A stretch of DNA of 37,523 nt from an uncultured Lachnospiraceae bacterium. GTDB lineage: Bacteria > Bacillota > Clostridia > Lachnospirales > Lachnospiraceae. Position 1 is the stretch's first letter. Each line of letters starts with the position of its first letter. Below, one piece after another: positions 15,610 through 23,927 of the stretch. The DNA is taken from NCBI GenBank assembly GCA_947167155.1, contig CAMVHB010000020.1:1-37523 (forward strand), read 5' to 3'. Under the pieces are notes generated by a model that ran no database searches, was not told the DNA's origin, and saw nothing but the letters and a program-made list of their open reading frames with translations. Position numbers and translations under genes: made by a program.

Positions 15610-17334
15610 TTAAAGGTCATTAAGATCCATAACATCTATTTTTTTGCCTACATCGGGCTCGCCTTCATTACCACAGCCCTGTGCGTTGTCTTCATTGTTT
15701 TCGGCAGGTTTTACAGCGCTATGATCCGGCTTATTTACAGCTTTCTTTTCTTCTGCCTTTTTTACAGGAGCTCCTTCAGTCTTCTTTTCGGCCGAGGGTA
15801 CATTCTTTTCGGCCGCAGACGTTGTTATGGCCTGTCCGGAAGCGATAATGGCATCGCTGCTCAATATCTTTCGAAGACCGTTGTCGCTGACATCGGGCAT
15901 CACCCTGGTCTTCTCCGGAGCCTTCTCCTTCGGCTTCTCCTCCTCCGGCTCCTCCTCGTCATCATACTCTTCTTCGTCATCATCCTCATCGTCGCCGTAA
16001 GGAAGGTCGTCATCATCATCTTCGTCTTCGTCCGCGAATTCCCTCTTCACGATGGATCTTCCGAAATCCTCTTCCTCTTCATCTTCGTCCTCATCGTCGT
16101 CTCTTCTTTTCGGTATCATCGATATGATAACAAGGATAATGAAGATGACTATGAAGATAATGATGATAAGCAGTACCTTCTGGAAGGAAAATCCGCCTGA
16201 CTTTGATTCCGATGCAGCCTGAGAAGAAGATGCAGTACCTGAGGATGCCCCGCTTTGGGAAGGTTCTACACTCACGCCTCCGGAAGATCTGCTCTGATAA
16301 TCCTTCAAAAGAGCGAAATCAGCCCTCTGGAGCGTTCCTGATGCAGCATCGAAGTTGAACCACATCGTAAGCCCCTCAAAGGTCTTCCCGTAAAGATAAT
16401 AAAAATCTCCGGGATCAGCCTTGAGCACATAGGCATCCGGTATCGTCAGGGTCGCAACATTGTTGAAGGTCATATCCGCCTTTGAAAAGAGATCCTTTGA
16501 AAGAGTCTCAGCCTCAGGTATTGCGCTTTCGGAAAGCGGTATGATGAATGTTCCAAGATAAGGGATCAACGGAGAAAAGGTGCCGCCAGCCTCATCATAA
16601 TAGAAAAAGCTCCCTTCGTTTTCCATTGTCCCGTCGTTGATAAGCTTTAAATAAACGAGGGTTACCGTTCCGTTTGAGATTTCTTCATAGGTCCCCTTTG
16701 CTATTGAAAGAGAGGTCTTTGAAAAACCTGCAGGGATCGATGCATCGGTATATCTTTCAGAGACAGCATATATCTTCCCGTTTGAAGAAACCTGTCCCTT
16801 CGGAAGGTCTGCTGCCGGTGCCTCCGCTGCAGCAGATGATGCAGGCGTTTCAGCCGCTGCGGATGAAGCCGGCGCAGGAGTCTCAGGTGCTGCCGAGGAA
16901 GCCGGTGCCTGCGGCGCCGCAGAGGACTGCGCTGCTGAATCAGTGATGGTGACTGAGGCAGAGCTTCCGGATACACCGGCATCAGCAGAAGCCACAATAA
17001 GATCGGCCTTTCCTGCCGCGGTTGCTGTAAATCGGATGGTGTTCCTCGTTGCCTTGAAAGTAACCATATTTCCGTCTGAAGTACCGGTGCCGGGATCATC
17101 AAGCTTCAGCCGTGATGCGGAATATCTCAGTGTAATGGACGCCTCCGTCGTACAGGTAACTGTGACGGAGAGACTCTCTCCTACCTTTATGTCCTTCTTT
17201 GAAACTCCAATGGTCGTAACTCCCGCTGCCGTGGCTGCCAGAGAGTTCAGCGGTGGTGCCGCGTAAAACGCAAAAAGAAGCAGCGCCATCGAAAGCACAA
17301 GCGCTTTTTTTATTATTTTTTTCATTCTATCCAT
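15610..17334 (-). CDS. Secreted/anchored surface protein with Ala-Ser-Pro linker and acidic cytoplasmic tail
   Basis: 574 residues from the ATG at 17334, chosen because AGGTGG lies 5 bases upstream; a GTG at 17343 sits inside that site. A signal sequence with a hydrophobic core (KALVLSMALLLFAFYAAPP) is followed by an immunoglobulin-like beta domain (about 40-130). Next come a low-complexity linker of repeated ASSAA and ETPA units (about 135-180), a second extracellular domain (about 185-350), a Ser/Gly linker, and one membrane helix (KVLLIIIIFIVIFIILVIIS). After the helix, about 170 residues face the cytoplasm and contain runs of Asp and Glu, then a Lys/Glu-rich region ending in DVMDLNDL. I do not recognise the family. 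It lies 12 bases upstream of clpC and 21 bases after the zinc-ribbon gene. A surface sensor or scaffold is possible but unproven. Confidence 0.75.
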   Translation of the reverse strand: MDRMKKIIKKALVLSMALLLFAFYAAPPLNSLAATAAGVTTIGVSKKDIKVGESLSVTVTCTTEASITLRYSASRLKLDDPGTGTSDGNMVTFKATRNTIRFTATAAGKADLIVASADAGVSGSSASVTITDSAAQSSAAPQAPASSAAPETPAPASSAAAETPASSAAAEAPAADLPKGQVSSNGKIYAVSERYTDASIPAGFSKTSLSIAKGTYEEISNGTVTLVYLKLINDGTMENEGSFFYYDEAGGTFSPLIPYLGTFIIPLSESAIPEAETLSKDLFSKADMTFNNVATLTIPDAYVLKADPGDFYYLYGKTFEGLTMWFNFDAASGTLQRADFALLKDYQSRSSGGVSVEPSQSGASSGTASSSQAASESKSGGFSFQKVLLIIIIFIVIFIILVIISMIPKRRDDDEDEDEEEEDFGRSIVKREFADEDEDDDDDLPYGDDEDDDEEEYDDEEEPEEEKPKEKAPEKTRVMPDVSDNGLRKILSSDAIIASGQAITTSAAEKNVPSAEKKTEGAPVKKAEEKKAVNKPDHSAVKPAENNEDNAQGCGNEGEPDVGKKIDVMDLNDL

Positions 17335-17355
17335 CTTTCCCACCTCTCTAAAAAA

Positions 17356-18042
17356 TCAAAGATGAAATCTCCGGCGCATTTCCGACCGGGCTGCTCTTCC
17401 GCCTATGATCAATGTCCCGAGGAACATTGCAAGCGAGGCAAAGAAGGCAATGATGCTTGGAATCCTGAATGTCACTATCCCCGGAATTGAAAACAAAAGG
17501 GGTATCAGCGACAGCAGGATCATTATTATCTCAAAGACCATATAGCTCTGAAAGTCACTGTTGTTCACGATCATCAGCACTACGATCACAAAATCGAGTA
17601 CTATTATCGCCCCGGGGAAGACAAAGTTCAAGGACCACCGTGAAAACCCGAGGCAGATATCTATGATCATTGTATAAAGGACTCCAAGGAGGATCATGGG
17701 TATCACCTTACCCACAACGCCTATGTTCAGGCTGGTCAACAGGTTTACGGCCGCTACCAGATAGAAGAGCCCGAGAGTCGTTATGATGCCAAAGTCAAGG
17801 CGTCCGCCGTTCCCAAGATCAAAATAGAGCGCTGCCGCGCTTCCTGCGATAGCGATAAAGAGAAGTATCCTTTTAAAGAGGGAATATCTTCGCATCTCGG
17901 CTGCAACATCCGGGAAGATATTTACCTTCTCCCGTAGCCTTTTCTCATCCTCTTCGTTTGGCACTTCAAGCCCGCCGCGGCAGAGCGGGCAGTATTCGGT
18001 ATCGTCAAGCACATAGACACCGCAATGAACACATCTACTCAT
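17356..18042 (-). CDS. Zinc-ribbon multi-pass membrane protein (DUF6320-like)
   Basis: 228 residues from the ATG at 18042, which is followed by the zinc ribbon CVHCGVYVLDDTEYCPLC. An upstream in-frame start would add 13 residues encoded inside the previous gene. After a charged stretch there are about six membrane helices (from FKRILLFIAIAG onward). The ribosome binding site ACGGGGTG lies within the last codons of the upstream acyltransferase-like gene, and the two reading frames overlap by 8 bases, so translation is coupled. The pairing of such proteins with AATase-like proteins is something I recall from Lachnospiraceae genomes. A membrane partner of the acyltransferase-like enzyme is the natural inference; substrate unknown. 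Confidence 0.75.
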   Translation of the reverse strand: MSRCVHCGVYVLDDTEYCPLCRGGLEVPNEEDEKRLREKVNIFPDVAAEMRRYSLFKRILLFIAIAGSAAALYFDLGNGGRLDFGIITTLGLFYLVAAVNLLTSLNIGVVGKVIPMILLGVLYTMIIDICLGFSRWSLNFVFPGAIIVLDFVIVVLMIVNNSDFQSYMVFEIIMILLSLIPLLFSIPGIVTFRIPSIIAFFASLAMFLGTLIIGGRAARSEMRRRFHL

Positions 18043-19372
18043 AGAACACCCCGTTCGTCTCAATGGTAACATTGACTCCATCGTTTGCTATCTGCCGGTA
18101 TATCTCTCTTTGAACAGAAGTGTCCTTGTAAGCTGAGCCGACTGCATAGACCATCGTATCCTTGAAGGAGGTAATGGTTCCCTTCATCCTCTGCCCCGCT
18201 GAGAACGGAAGGAAGCAGTATATGAATTTCACATATTCGTCATAAGGACTGTCCAGCTTCATATTCCCGATATTCGTGATGGTAGACGTATTTGACTTCG
18301 CGGCTTTCAGATAGAATATCTTCATCGCAAGGTTCTTGAAAAAGAGCGGGATTATCTTCGCAACAAACATCTGGGTATAGGAGACCGTGAAGGAAAAGAT
18401 GGATTCCAGATTTTCCTTTGTGATCTTTTTCTTGAGGTCATCATGAATGATCTTCGCAACCTCCTCGAAGGTATAATCCTCCTTCTCCGGCGCGAACTCG
18501 GCGGATACCATGCAAAAGAAATTCTTTGTTGTCATGGATCCAAAGAAGGGGCGAAGGTCGACCGGCACTGATATCTTGATGGGCCGCTTCTTTGAAGCCC
18601 TGCCCTTCGCCGTCTTGTATATTGCATAAATAAAACAGGCTACAAGATAGTCATTCAAGGTCATATCGTATTTCGATTTGACCATGGCCTTCAGCTCCTT
18701 CAGGCTTATTATTCCAAGCGTCACCCCGAAGGCTCTGTAGGGAAGGCGTTCACCGTGCAAAAGGTAAGCGCGTTTTGTACTGTATTCTATCTTGTAATTC
18801 TTTTTGAAATTCTTGAGGAAGCTGTCCTCACGTCCTATAAAGGTCTCCGGAGAAAGCTTGTCGCCGTATTTTTCACGGAGATCGGGGTGAGCACATCTTA
18901 AATACTGATATACGAGTTCCTTACCGAAGATAATGATACCGGTCCCGTCTGCAAGGGCATGAAAGCACTCGATATTGATCCTGTTCTTGAAATAAGTCAC
19001 CCGGAACATATATTGATCGTTTCTGTTTCCGTGGATCAGACGGCAGGGGTATTCTGCCTCCTCCTTCACCCTCGGTGCCGGAGCGTGTATCTCTTCAAGA
19101 TAGAACCAGAAAGCGCCGTTTCGAAGCCGAAGGTTAAATCCCGGTATCTTGGGAGTCAGGATATCAACGGCCTCCTGAAGAGCTTTCGGATCGATAGGGT
19201 CGTTGAATACAACGCACCACCTGTAGGTGTTCGTCATCTCCTCTCCGGCTATGGCCGGAAAGAGGTTTGCGGTATTGTCGAGACGCTCCCATTTCCGATC
19301 GCGCCGACGCTGCTTTGGCATTTTGTCATTTTCGCTTATTTTTTTTTCTTTCTTCTTTGCTTCAGATCCCAT
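18035..19372 (-). CDS. Condensation/alcohol-acetyltransferase-like protein
   Basis: 445 residues. The HxxxDG motif of CoA-dependent acyltransferases and condensation domains is present as FHALADGTG (His138, Asp142). A later segment SVPVDLRPFFGSMTTKNF matches the conserved region around the second subdomain of that superfamily. The N-terminus is very basic and charged (KKKEKK, KQRRRDRKWER). No carrier-protein domain or non-ribosomal synthetase is nearby, so this is probably a stand-alone acyltransferase acting on a lipid, glycan or small alcohol; the acceptor cannot be told. It begins at an ATG with GAGGAAAA upstream, 20 bases after the Na/Pi transporter gene, and its end overlaps the zinc-ribbon membrane protein gene. 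Confidence 0.75.
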   Translation of the reverse strand: MGSEAKKKEKKISENDKMPKQRRRDRKWERLDNTANLFPAIAGEEMTNTYRWCVVFNDPIDPKALQEAVDILTPKIPGFNLRLRNGAFWFYLEEIHAPAPRVKEEAEYPCRLIHGNRNDQYMFRVTYFKNRINIECFHALADGTGIIIFGKELVYQYLRCAHPDLREKYGDKLSPETFIGREDSFLKNFKKNYKIEYSTKRAYLLHGERLPYRAFGVTLGIISLKELKAMVKSKYDMTLNDYLVACFIYAIYKTAKGRASKKRPIKISVPVDLRPFFGSMTTKNFFCMVSAEFAPEKEDYTFEEVAKIIHDDLKKKITKENLESIFSFTVSYTQMFVAKIIPLFFKNLAMKIFYLKAAKSNTSTITNIGNMKLDSPYDEYVKFIYCFLPFSAGQRMKGTITSFKDTMVYAVGSAYKDTSVQREIYRQIANDGVNVTIETNGVFYE

Positions 19373-19392
19373 CCTGCTTTTTTCCTCGTGGA

Positions 19393-21156
19393 TCAGATAT
19401 GGTATTTCTGGTCAAACTGCGCATAAAGCCTCTGGAACTCAGGAGTCTGAGATTCCTTCAGGGTATCAAGGTACTCATGTGTATCATAAGTGTCATCCGC
19501 TATCTCTATTATCGTAACAGCTATATTTGAGCAATGATCGGAGATCCTCTCAAGATCCGTCATCAGATCCTCAAGCATAACACCGAGTTCCATCGTGCAC
19601 TTTCCCTTTTGAAGCCTCTTCACATGATGTCTCTTCGCCCTTTCATTCAGGTTGTCGATGACCTCCTCAAGCGGCTCTACCATACGGGCAGTCTCAATAT
19701 CTTCATCCTTCAGCGCCTTCATGGTAAGATCGATATTCTCTGTAAGTGCAGCGCAGTAAACACGAAGTTCCTCTCTGCCCTTGTCTGAAAAAGTGAGCTG
19801 CTTCTCATTCATCTTTTCAACACTCTCAGCAATGTTCCTCGCGTGATCCGACATCCTCTCGAGATTTCCGATCGTATGGAGCATGACTGAGACCTTTTTG
19901 TTGTCCCTGATAGTAAGGGGCTTTGAGGAAAATCTGACAATATATGTCCCGAGCTGATCCTCGAACATATCTATCTCGTCCTCCATCTGAAGGACATTCT
20001 TCACCTTCTCCCTGTCGTAGGTTTCGATGAGGGAAAGAGCCGTAAGAAGGCATTCCTGTGTGCGGGAAGCCATATCATTCTCAACTCTCTGGCACTGTTG
20101 TACAGCGATCGCCGGAGAATCTATGAAGCGGCTGTCAAGAAGATCAAGAGCCTTCGGGCGGTTTCCTTCACCCTCCCCGGGCTTGTCCTTCACTGTCGCG
20201 GTAGCGAGTTTTACAAGGATATTCCCCATAGGGAAGAGGACAATAGCCTCCGCAATATTGAAGAGCGAATGCACAAGCGCAATCCCCGCGGGATCGGCAT
20301 AGGTTTCAAGGAAGGGGAAATGAATGAAGGCGTTCAGGGCATAGAATATCACCATGAAGAGACCGACACCTATGATATTGTAATAAAGGTGTATGAGGGC
20401 CGCCCTTTTCGCGTTTGTCTTTGCTCCGATCGAGGAGATGATCGCGGTAATGCAGGTTCCAAGGTTCTGTCCCATTATGACGGGAACGCAGACTGAAAAA
20501 GGTACTGCGCCGGTAAGCGTCAAAGCCTGAAGGATACCGATGGAAGCAGATGAGCTTTGGATGATGACTGTAAGAATGAGTCCCGCCATGAGTCCAAGGA
20601 AGGGATTTGAAAACTTGAGAAGGATATTCGTAAATTCCGGAACATCCGCAAGGGGAGCGACGGCGCTTGACATCGTCTCCATACCGAACATGAGCACTGC
20701 AAAGCCGAGCAGGATCATTCCGGTATCCTTTTTCTTCTCATCCTTTAAGAACATGTAGAAGATAATGCCGATCACGGCAAGCACGGGAGCAAAGGTCGTG
20801 GGTTTGAAAAGCTCGACTATGGGATTGTCTCCGGAGATACCGGAAAGTGAAAGGATCCACGAGGTGATCGTGGTTCCGAGGTTCGCACCTATGATGACTC
20901 CGGAGCCCTGAACAAGTGTCATTATTCCGGAGTTTACGAAACCGACCACCATGACAGTCGTCGCTGAGGACGACTGTATCACGGCAGTAACAATAAGGCC
21001 TAGGAGAAAGCCTTTGAATCTGTTGCTGGTAAGCGATGATAATATGGTTTCAAGCCTTGACCCTGCACTCTTCTTGAGCCCGTCGCCCATTACATTCATT
21101 CCGTAAAGGAACAATGCGAGGCCTCCGAACAGGGTCAGAACATTGAAGATGGTCAT
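19393..21156 (-). CDS. Na/Pi cotransporter family protein with PhoU-like C-terminal domain
   Basis: 587 residues. Two Na_Pi_cotrans repeats are seen, with the paired QSSSATT (residue 61) and QSSSASIG (near 205) signatures of the NptA/YjbB family, followed by about nine membrane helices in all. Residues about 350-560 are helical and resemble PhoU (REYDKVK-type helices; NLERMSDHARNIAESV and DLERISDHCSNIAVTI are the characteristic metal-binding pair). It probably moves inorganic phosphate across the cytoplasmic membrane with sodium. The ribosome binding site is AAAGGAT. It lies 28 bases after yajC and probably shares its promoter. There are no pst or pho genes nearby. Confidence 0.9.
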   Translation of the reverse strand: MTIFNVLTLFGGLALFLYGMNVMGDGLKKSAGSRLETILSSLTSNRFKGFLLGLIVTAVIQSSSATTVMVVGFVNSGIMTLVQGSGVIIGANLGTTITSWILSLSGISGDNPIVELFKPTTFAPVLAVIGIIFYMFLKDEKKKDTGMILLGFAVLMFGMETMSSAVAPLADVPEFTNILLKFSNPFLGLMAGLILTVIIQSSSASIGILQALTLTGAVPFSVCVPVIMGQNLGTCITAIISSIGAKTNAKRAALIHLYYNIIGVGLFMVIFYALNAFIHFPFLETYADPAGIALVHSLFNIAEAIVLFPMGNILVKLATATVKDKPGEGEGNRPKALDLLDSRFIDSPAIAVQQCQRVENDMASRTQECLLTALSLIETYDREKVKNVLQMEDEIDMFEDQLGTYIVRFSSKPLTIRDNKKVSVMLHTIGNLERMSDHARNIAESVEKMNEKQLTFSDKGREELRVYCAALTENIDLTMKALKDEDIETARMVEPLEEVIDNLNERAKRHHVKRLQKGKCTMELGVMLEDLMTDLERISDHCSNIAVTIIEIADDTYDTHEYLDTLKESQTPEFQRLYAQFDQKYHI

Positions 21157-21184
21157 TGGGATATCCTTTCAGGAAATGGAATAT

Positions 21185-21625
21185 TCAGCTTTTCTTTGCA
21201 GCCTTCTTGTCAGCCTTTTCCTTTTCCTTCGCCTTTTTCTGCTCTTCTATGGCCTTCTGCTTTGCCTTTTCCTCCTCGGCAGCCTTTGCAGCGGCCCCGG
21301 GCTTTTCAGACGCAGAAACTGCTTCAAGTGTCATTGGGATACGGCAGTTCTTGTTGCTTCCGAACTCCACTATGATCATGTTCTGTTCTTTGTTTATATC
21401 GATGACTACTCCGTAGAAACCGCTTGTTGTAAGGACTGTATCCCCTATCGCAAGCCCTTCCTTCATTGCAGCCTTTTTCTTCTGTTCCTTTCTCTGGGGA
21501 AGGATCATGATGACATACATCACGACAAAGATAAGAATGATCCATACGATCGTGAACATACCCATTCCACCTCCGCCCTGAGCGGGAGCAGCCTGGGCAT
21601 TTGCGTTCATAAGAATTGAAAACAT
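21185..21625 (-). CDS. yajC: Preprotein translocase accessory subunit YajC
   Basis: 146 residues. One membrane helix (FTIVWIILIFVVMYVIMILP) is followed by the YajC signature PQRKEQKKKAAMKEGLAIGD and the TTSGFYGVVIDI segment. YajC associates with SecDF and the SecYEG channel. The C-terminus is extended by about 50 residues of Lys/Ala/Glu (AEEEKAKQKAIEEQKKAKEK), longer than the usual 90-110 residue protein and likely a charged helix. A strong ribosome binding site AGGAGGT (21635-21641) is 9 bases from the ATG, and a near-consensus promoter overlaps the end of tgt. Confidence 0.95.
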   Translation of the reverse strand: MFSILMNANAQAAPAQGGGGMGMFTIVWIILIFVVMYVIMILPQRKEQKKKAAMKEGLAIGDTVLTTSGFYGVVIDINKEQNMIIVEFGSNKNCRIPMTLEAVSASEKPGAAAKAAEEEKAKQKAIEEQKKAKEKEKADKKAAKKS

Positions 21626-21662
21626 TAAAAAATTACCTCCTGTTTGAAAACATACTGCGTTT

Positions 21663-21691
21663 ATTTTATCGAATATCGCCTCTTATGGCAA
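21663..21691 (-). promoter_or_regulatory. Sigma-A promoter of yajC, overlapping the end of tgt
   Basis: Minus-strand TTGCCA (21686-21691), a 17-base spacer and TAAAAT (21663-21668). It gives a leader of about 30 bases with AGGAGGT before the yajC ATG at 21625. The -35 box lies inside the last codons of tgt. Confidence 0.6.
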
Positions 21692-22819
21692 GTTTTCCGT
21701 CATTCTTTCTATGGTTTTGTCGGCCCACTCATCATAGTTTCCTTCTTCGATAGCTGCTCTTATCTCCTCCATCAGGTGGTTGTAAAAATGGAGATTATGG
21801 AGTACGAGAAGCCTCATTGCGAGCATCTCCTTAGCCTTTAATAGGTGATGCACATAGGCTCTCGAATATGACCTGCAGCAGGGACAGTCGCAGCCCTCTT
21901 CGATCGGACGAAGATCCTCTTCGTAGGCCTGGTTTTTGAGGTTCATCTTCCCGTGATGTGTGTAAGCATGCCCGTGCCTGCCATTCCTTGAAGGATAAAC
22001 ACAGTCGAAGAAATCAACTCCGCGCCGGACGGCCTCTATGATATTTACGGGGGTGCCGACACCCATGAGGTAAACAGGCTTGTTCCGGGGGAGCCTTGGA
22101 ACCGTAATATCCAGGATATGGTACATCTCTTCATGAGTCTCGCCTACCGCAAGCCCGCCTATGGCATATCCGTCAAGGTCCATGGCGCTTATGATGTCGG
22201 CATGTTCAGTTCTGATATCGTCATATACAGCACCCTGATTGATCCCGAAAAGAAGCTGTTCCTTGTTTATCGTATCGGGGAGCGACCGGAGTCTTTCAAG
22301 TTCATCCCTGCAGCGTACAAGCCACCTCGTAGTGCGCTCTACCGACTGCTTCACATAATCACGATCAGCCTTTGAGGAAGGGCATTCATCAAAGGCCATG
22401 GCAATGGTAGATCCGAGATTCGACTGTATCCTGATGCTCTCTTCAGGTCCCATGAAGATCCTGCGGCCGTCGATGTGGCTTTGGAAGGTGACGCCCTCCT
22501 CCTTGATCTTTCGCATTTCAGCCAGGGAAAAAACCTGAAAGCCGCCGCTGTCAGTAAGGATAGGACCTTTCCAGCCCATAAATGAATGAAGACCGCCGAG
22601 CTTTTTGATCAGCTCGTCCCCGGTCCTCACATGAAGATGATAAGTATTTGAAAGAACAACCTGCGTACCTATCGACAGAAGGTCGTCGGAAGACACAGCG
22701 CCCTTTATGGCGCCTACAGTCGCCACGTTCATGAAGCATGGAGTCTCTATGTCTCCATGAACCGTGGAAAGTCTTCCTCTCTTTGCCCTGCCGTTCTCAA
22801 CTATCAGTCTGTAGCTCAT
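21683..22819 (-). CDS. tgt: tRNA-guanine transglycosylase
   Basis: 378 residues, normal length. The enzyme exchanges guanine 34 for a queuosine precursor (preQ1 in bacteria) in tRNAs for Asp, Asn, His and Tyr. Visible motifs: ILTDSGGFQVFSL (catalytic Asp region), MAFDECPSSKADRDYVKQS, FGINQGAVYDDIR, GGLAVGE, the nucleophile region DFFDCVYPSRNGRHG, and the zinc site CDCPCC with a downstream His in VLHNLHFYNHLM. The ATG lies 23 bases inside the end of aroC in another frame, with AGAAAAGAG as a weak ribosome binding site, so translation is probably coupled to aroC. No queuosine biosynthesis genes occur in the window, so a salvaged precursor cannot be excluded. Confidence 0.97.
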   Translation of the reverse strand: MSYRLIVENGRAKRGRLSTVHGDIETPCFMNVATVGAIKGAVSSDDLLSIGTQVVLSNTYHLHVRTGDELIKKLGGLHSFMGWKGPILTDSGGFQVFSLAEMRKIKEEGVTFQSHIDGRRIFMGPEESIRIQSNLGSTIAMAFDECPSSKADRDYVKQSVERTTRWLVRCRDELERLRSLPDTINKEQLLFGINQGAVYDDIRTEHADIISAMDLDGYAIGGLAVGETHEEMYHILDITVPRLPRNKPVYLMGVGTPVNIIEAVRRGVDFFDCVYPSRNGRHGHAYTHHGKMNLKNQAYEEDLRPIEEGCDCPCCRSYSRAYVHHLLKAKEMLAMRLLVLHNLHFYNHLMEEIRAAIEEGNYDEWADKTIERMTENLP

Positions 22820-23921
22820 TTTTTCTCTTTTCTGAAAATGCCAGAATGTGATCGATCCTTGACGACATGTCGCTTATCAAAAGATCAAGGACTGTTATCG
22901 CTGCCATGCTCTCGACTACGACTACTGCTCTTGGAACAATGACGGGGTCGTGTCTCCCCTTTATCGAAATGACGGTGTTCTCACCATTTTTGTTGACGGT
23001 CTCCTGCTGAATGGAGATAGACGGAGTAGGCTTGATCGCTGCCCTGAATATGAGCGGCGCCCCGTCTGACATCCCGCCAAGGGTGCCTCCGGAATGGTTT
23101 GTCTTTTTCTCTATCCTTTGGTTTTCACCGGCAAAGAAGGGATCATTGTCTTCGCTCCCGTGGAGATTGACCGAATTAAAGCCCTCTCCCATCTCAAAAC
23201 CCTTGACCGCTCCTATCGACATCACGGCCTTTGAAAGAACTGCATCAAGCTTATCAAATACTGTCTCCCCTATTCCCGGGAAAAGGCCGTCTATCCTGCA
23301 TTCCACGATGCCGCCGACGGAGTCGCCCCTCTCCTTTACCTTCAGGATATATTCGGCTGCTCTTTCTGAAACTACATGATCCGGCATGAAAAGCGGATCT
23401 GAGAGCGCCTCTGAAAGGTCTGTTTCTATGGCAGTTATTGGACCTATGGCTCTTGTATAGGCGGATACTTTGATCCCTGCCTCCTTCAGCACCTTTTTGC
23501 AGACAGCGCCTGCCATGACGCGACCTATGGTCTCGCGTCCCGAAGAACGCCCGCCGCCCCGGTGGTCACGGAAGGCATATTTCGCGTCAAAAGTAAAATC
23601 GGCATGCCCGGGTCTGTAAATATCCTTCAAAGCATCATAATCAGAGGAATGGGCGTCATTGTTTTTCACCATCATCGCGATGGGAGTCCCGAGAGTCTTC
23701 CCCTCAAAAACCCCGGACAAGATCTCAACTTCATCAGTCTCGTTTCTCTTTGTGGAAAAATCATTTTTCCCCGGACGCCGCCTGTCAAGCATCTCCTGGA
23801 TATCATCACGGCAAAGCGAAAGCCCTGAGGGAATGCCGTCGACTACAGCACCGACTGCAGCCCCGTGGGACTCTCCGAAGGTCATTACCTTTATATTTTT
23901 TCCAAAAACACTTCCGCCCAT
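22797..23921 (-). CDS. aroC: Chorismate synthase
   Basis: 374 residues. It catalyses the last shikimate step, EPSP to chorismate, using reduced FMN. Family motifs in order: FGESHGAAVGAVVDGIPSG, RRRPGKNDFST, YRPGHADFTFDAKY, the RDHRGGGRSSGRETIGRVMAG core, GGTLGGMSDGAPLIFR, and GRHDPVIVPRAVVVVES. All look complete. It is the only aromatic amino acid biosynthesis gene in the window, inserted between a lactonase-like gene (6 bases upstream) and tgt (23-base overlap). The ribosome binding site is poor (GGATAAAACTCC before the ATG), suggesting read-through from the gene upstream. Confidence 0.97.
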   Translation of the reverse strand: MGGSVFGKNIKVMTFGESHGAAVGAVVDGIPSGLSLCRDDIQEMLDRRRPGKNDFSTKRNETDEVEILSGVFEGKTLGTPIAMMVKNNDAHSSDYDALKDIYRPGHADFTFDAKYAFRDHRGGGRSSGRETIGRVMAGAVCKKVLKEAGIKVSAYTRAIGPITAIETDLSEALSDPLFMPDHVVSERAAEYILKVKERGDSVGGIVECRIDGLFPGIGETVFDKLDAVLSKAVMSIGAVKGFEMGEGFNSVNLHGSEDNDPFFAGENQRIEKKTNHSGGTLGGMSDGAPLIFRAAIKPTPSISIQQETVNKNGENTVISIKGRHDPVIVPRAVVVVESMAAITVLDLLISDMSSRIDHILAFSEKRKNELQTDS

Positions 23922-23927
23922 GGAGTT

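Noticed and set aside
15721-16200. Plus-strand frame of 159 residues rich in Leu, Ile and Phe, looking like a membrane protein.
   Set aside because: It is the complement of the Asp/Glu-rich tail of the surface protein. GAA/GAT runs read backwards give hydrophobic codons.
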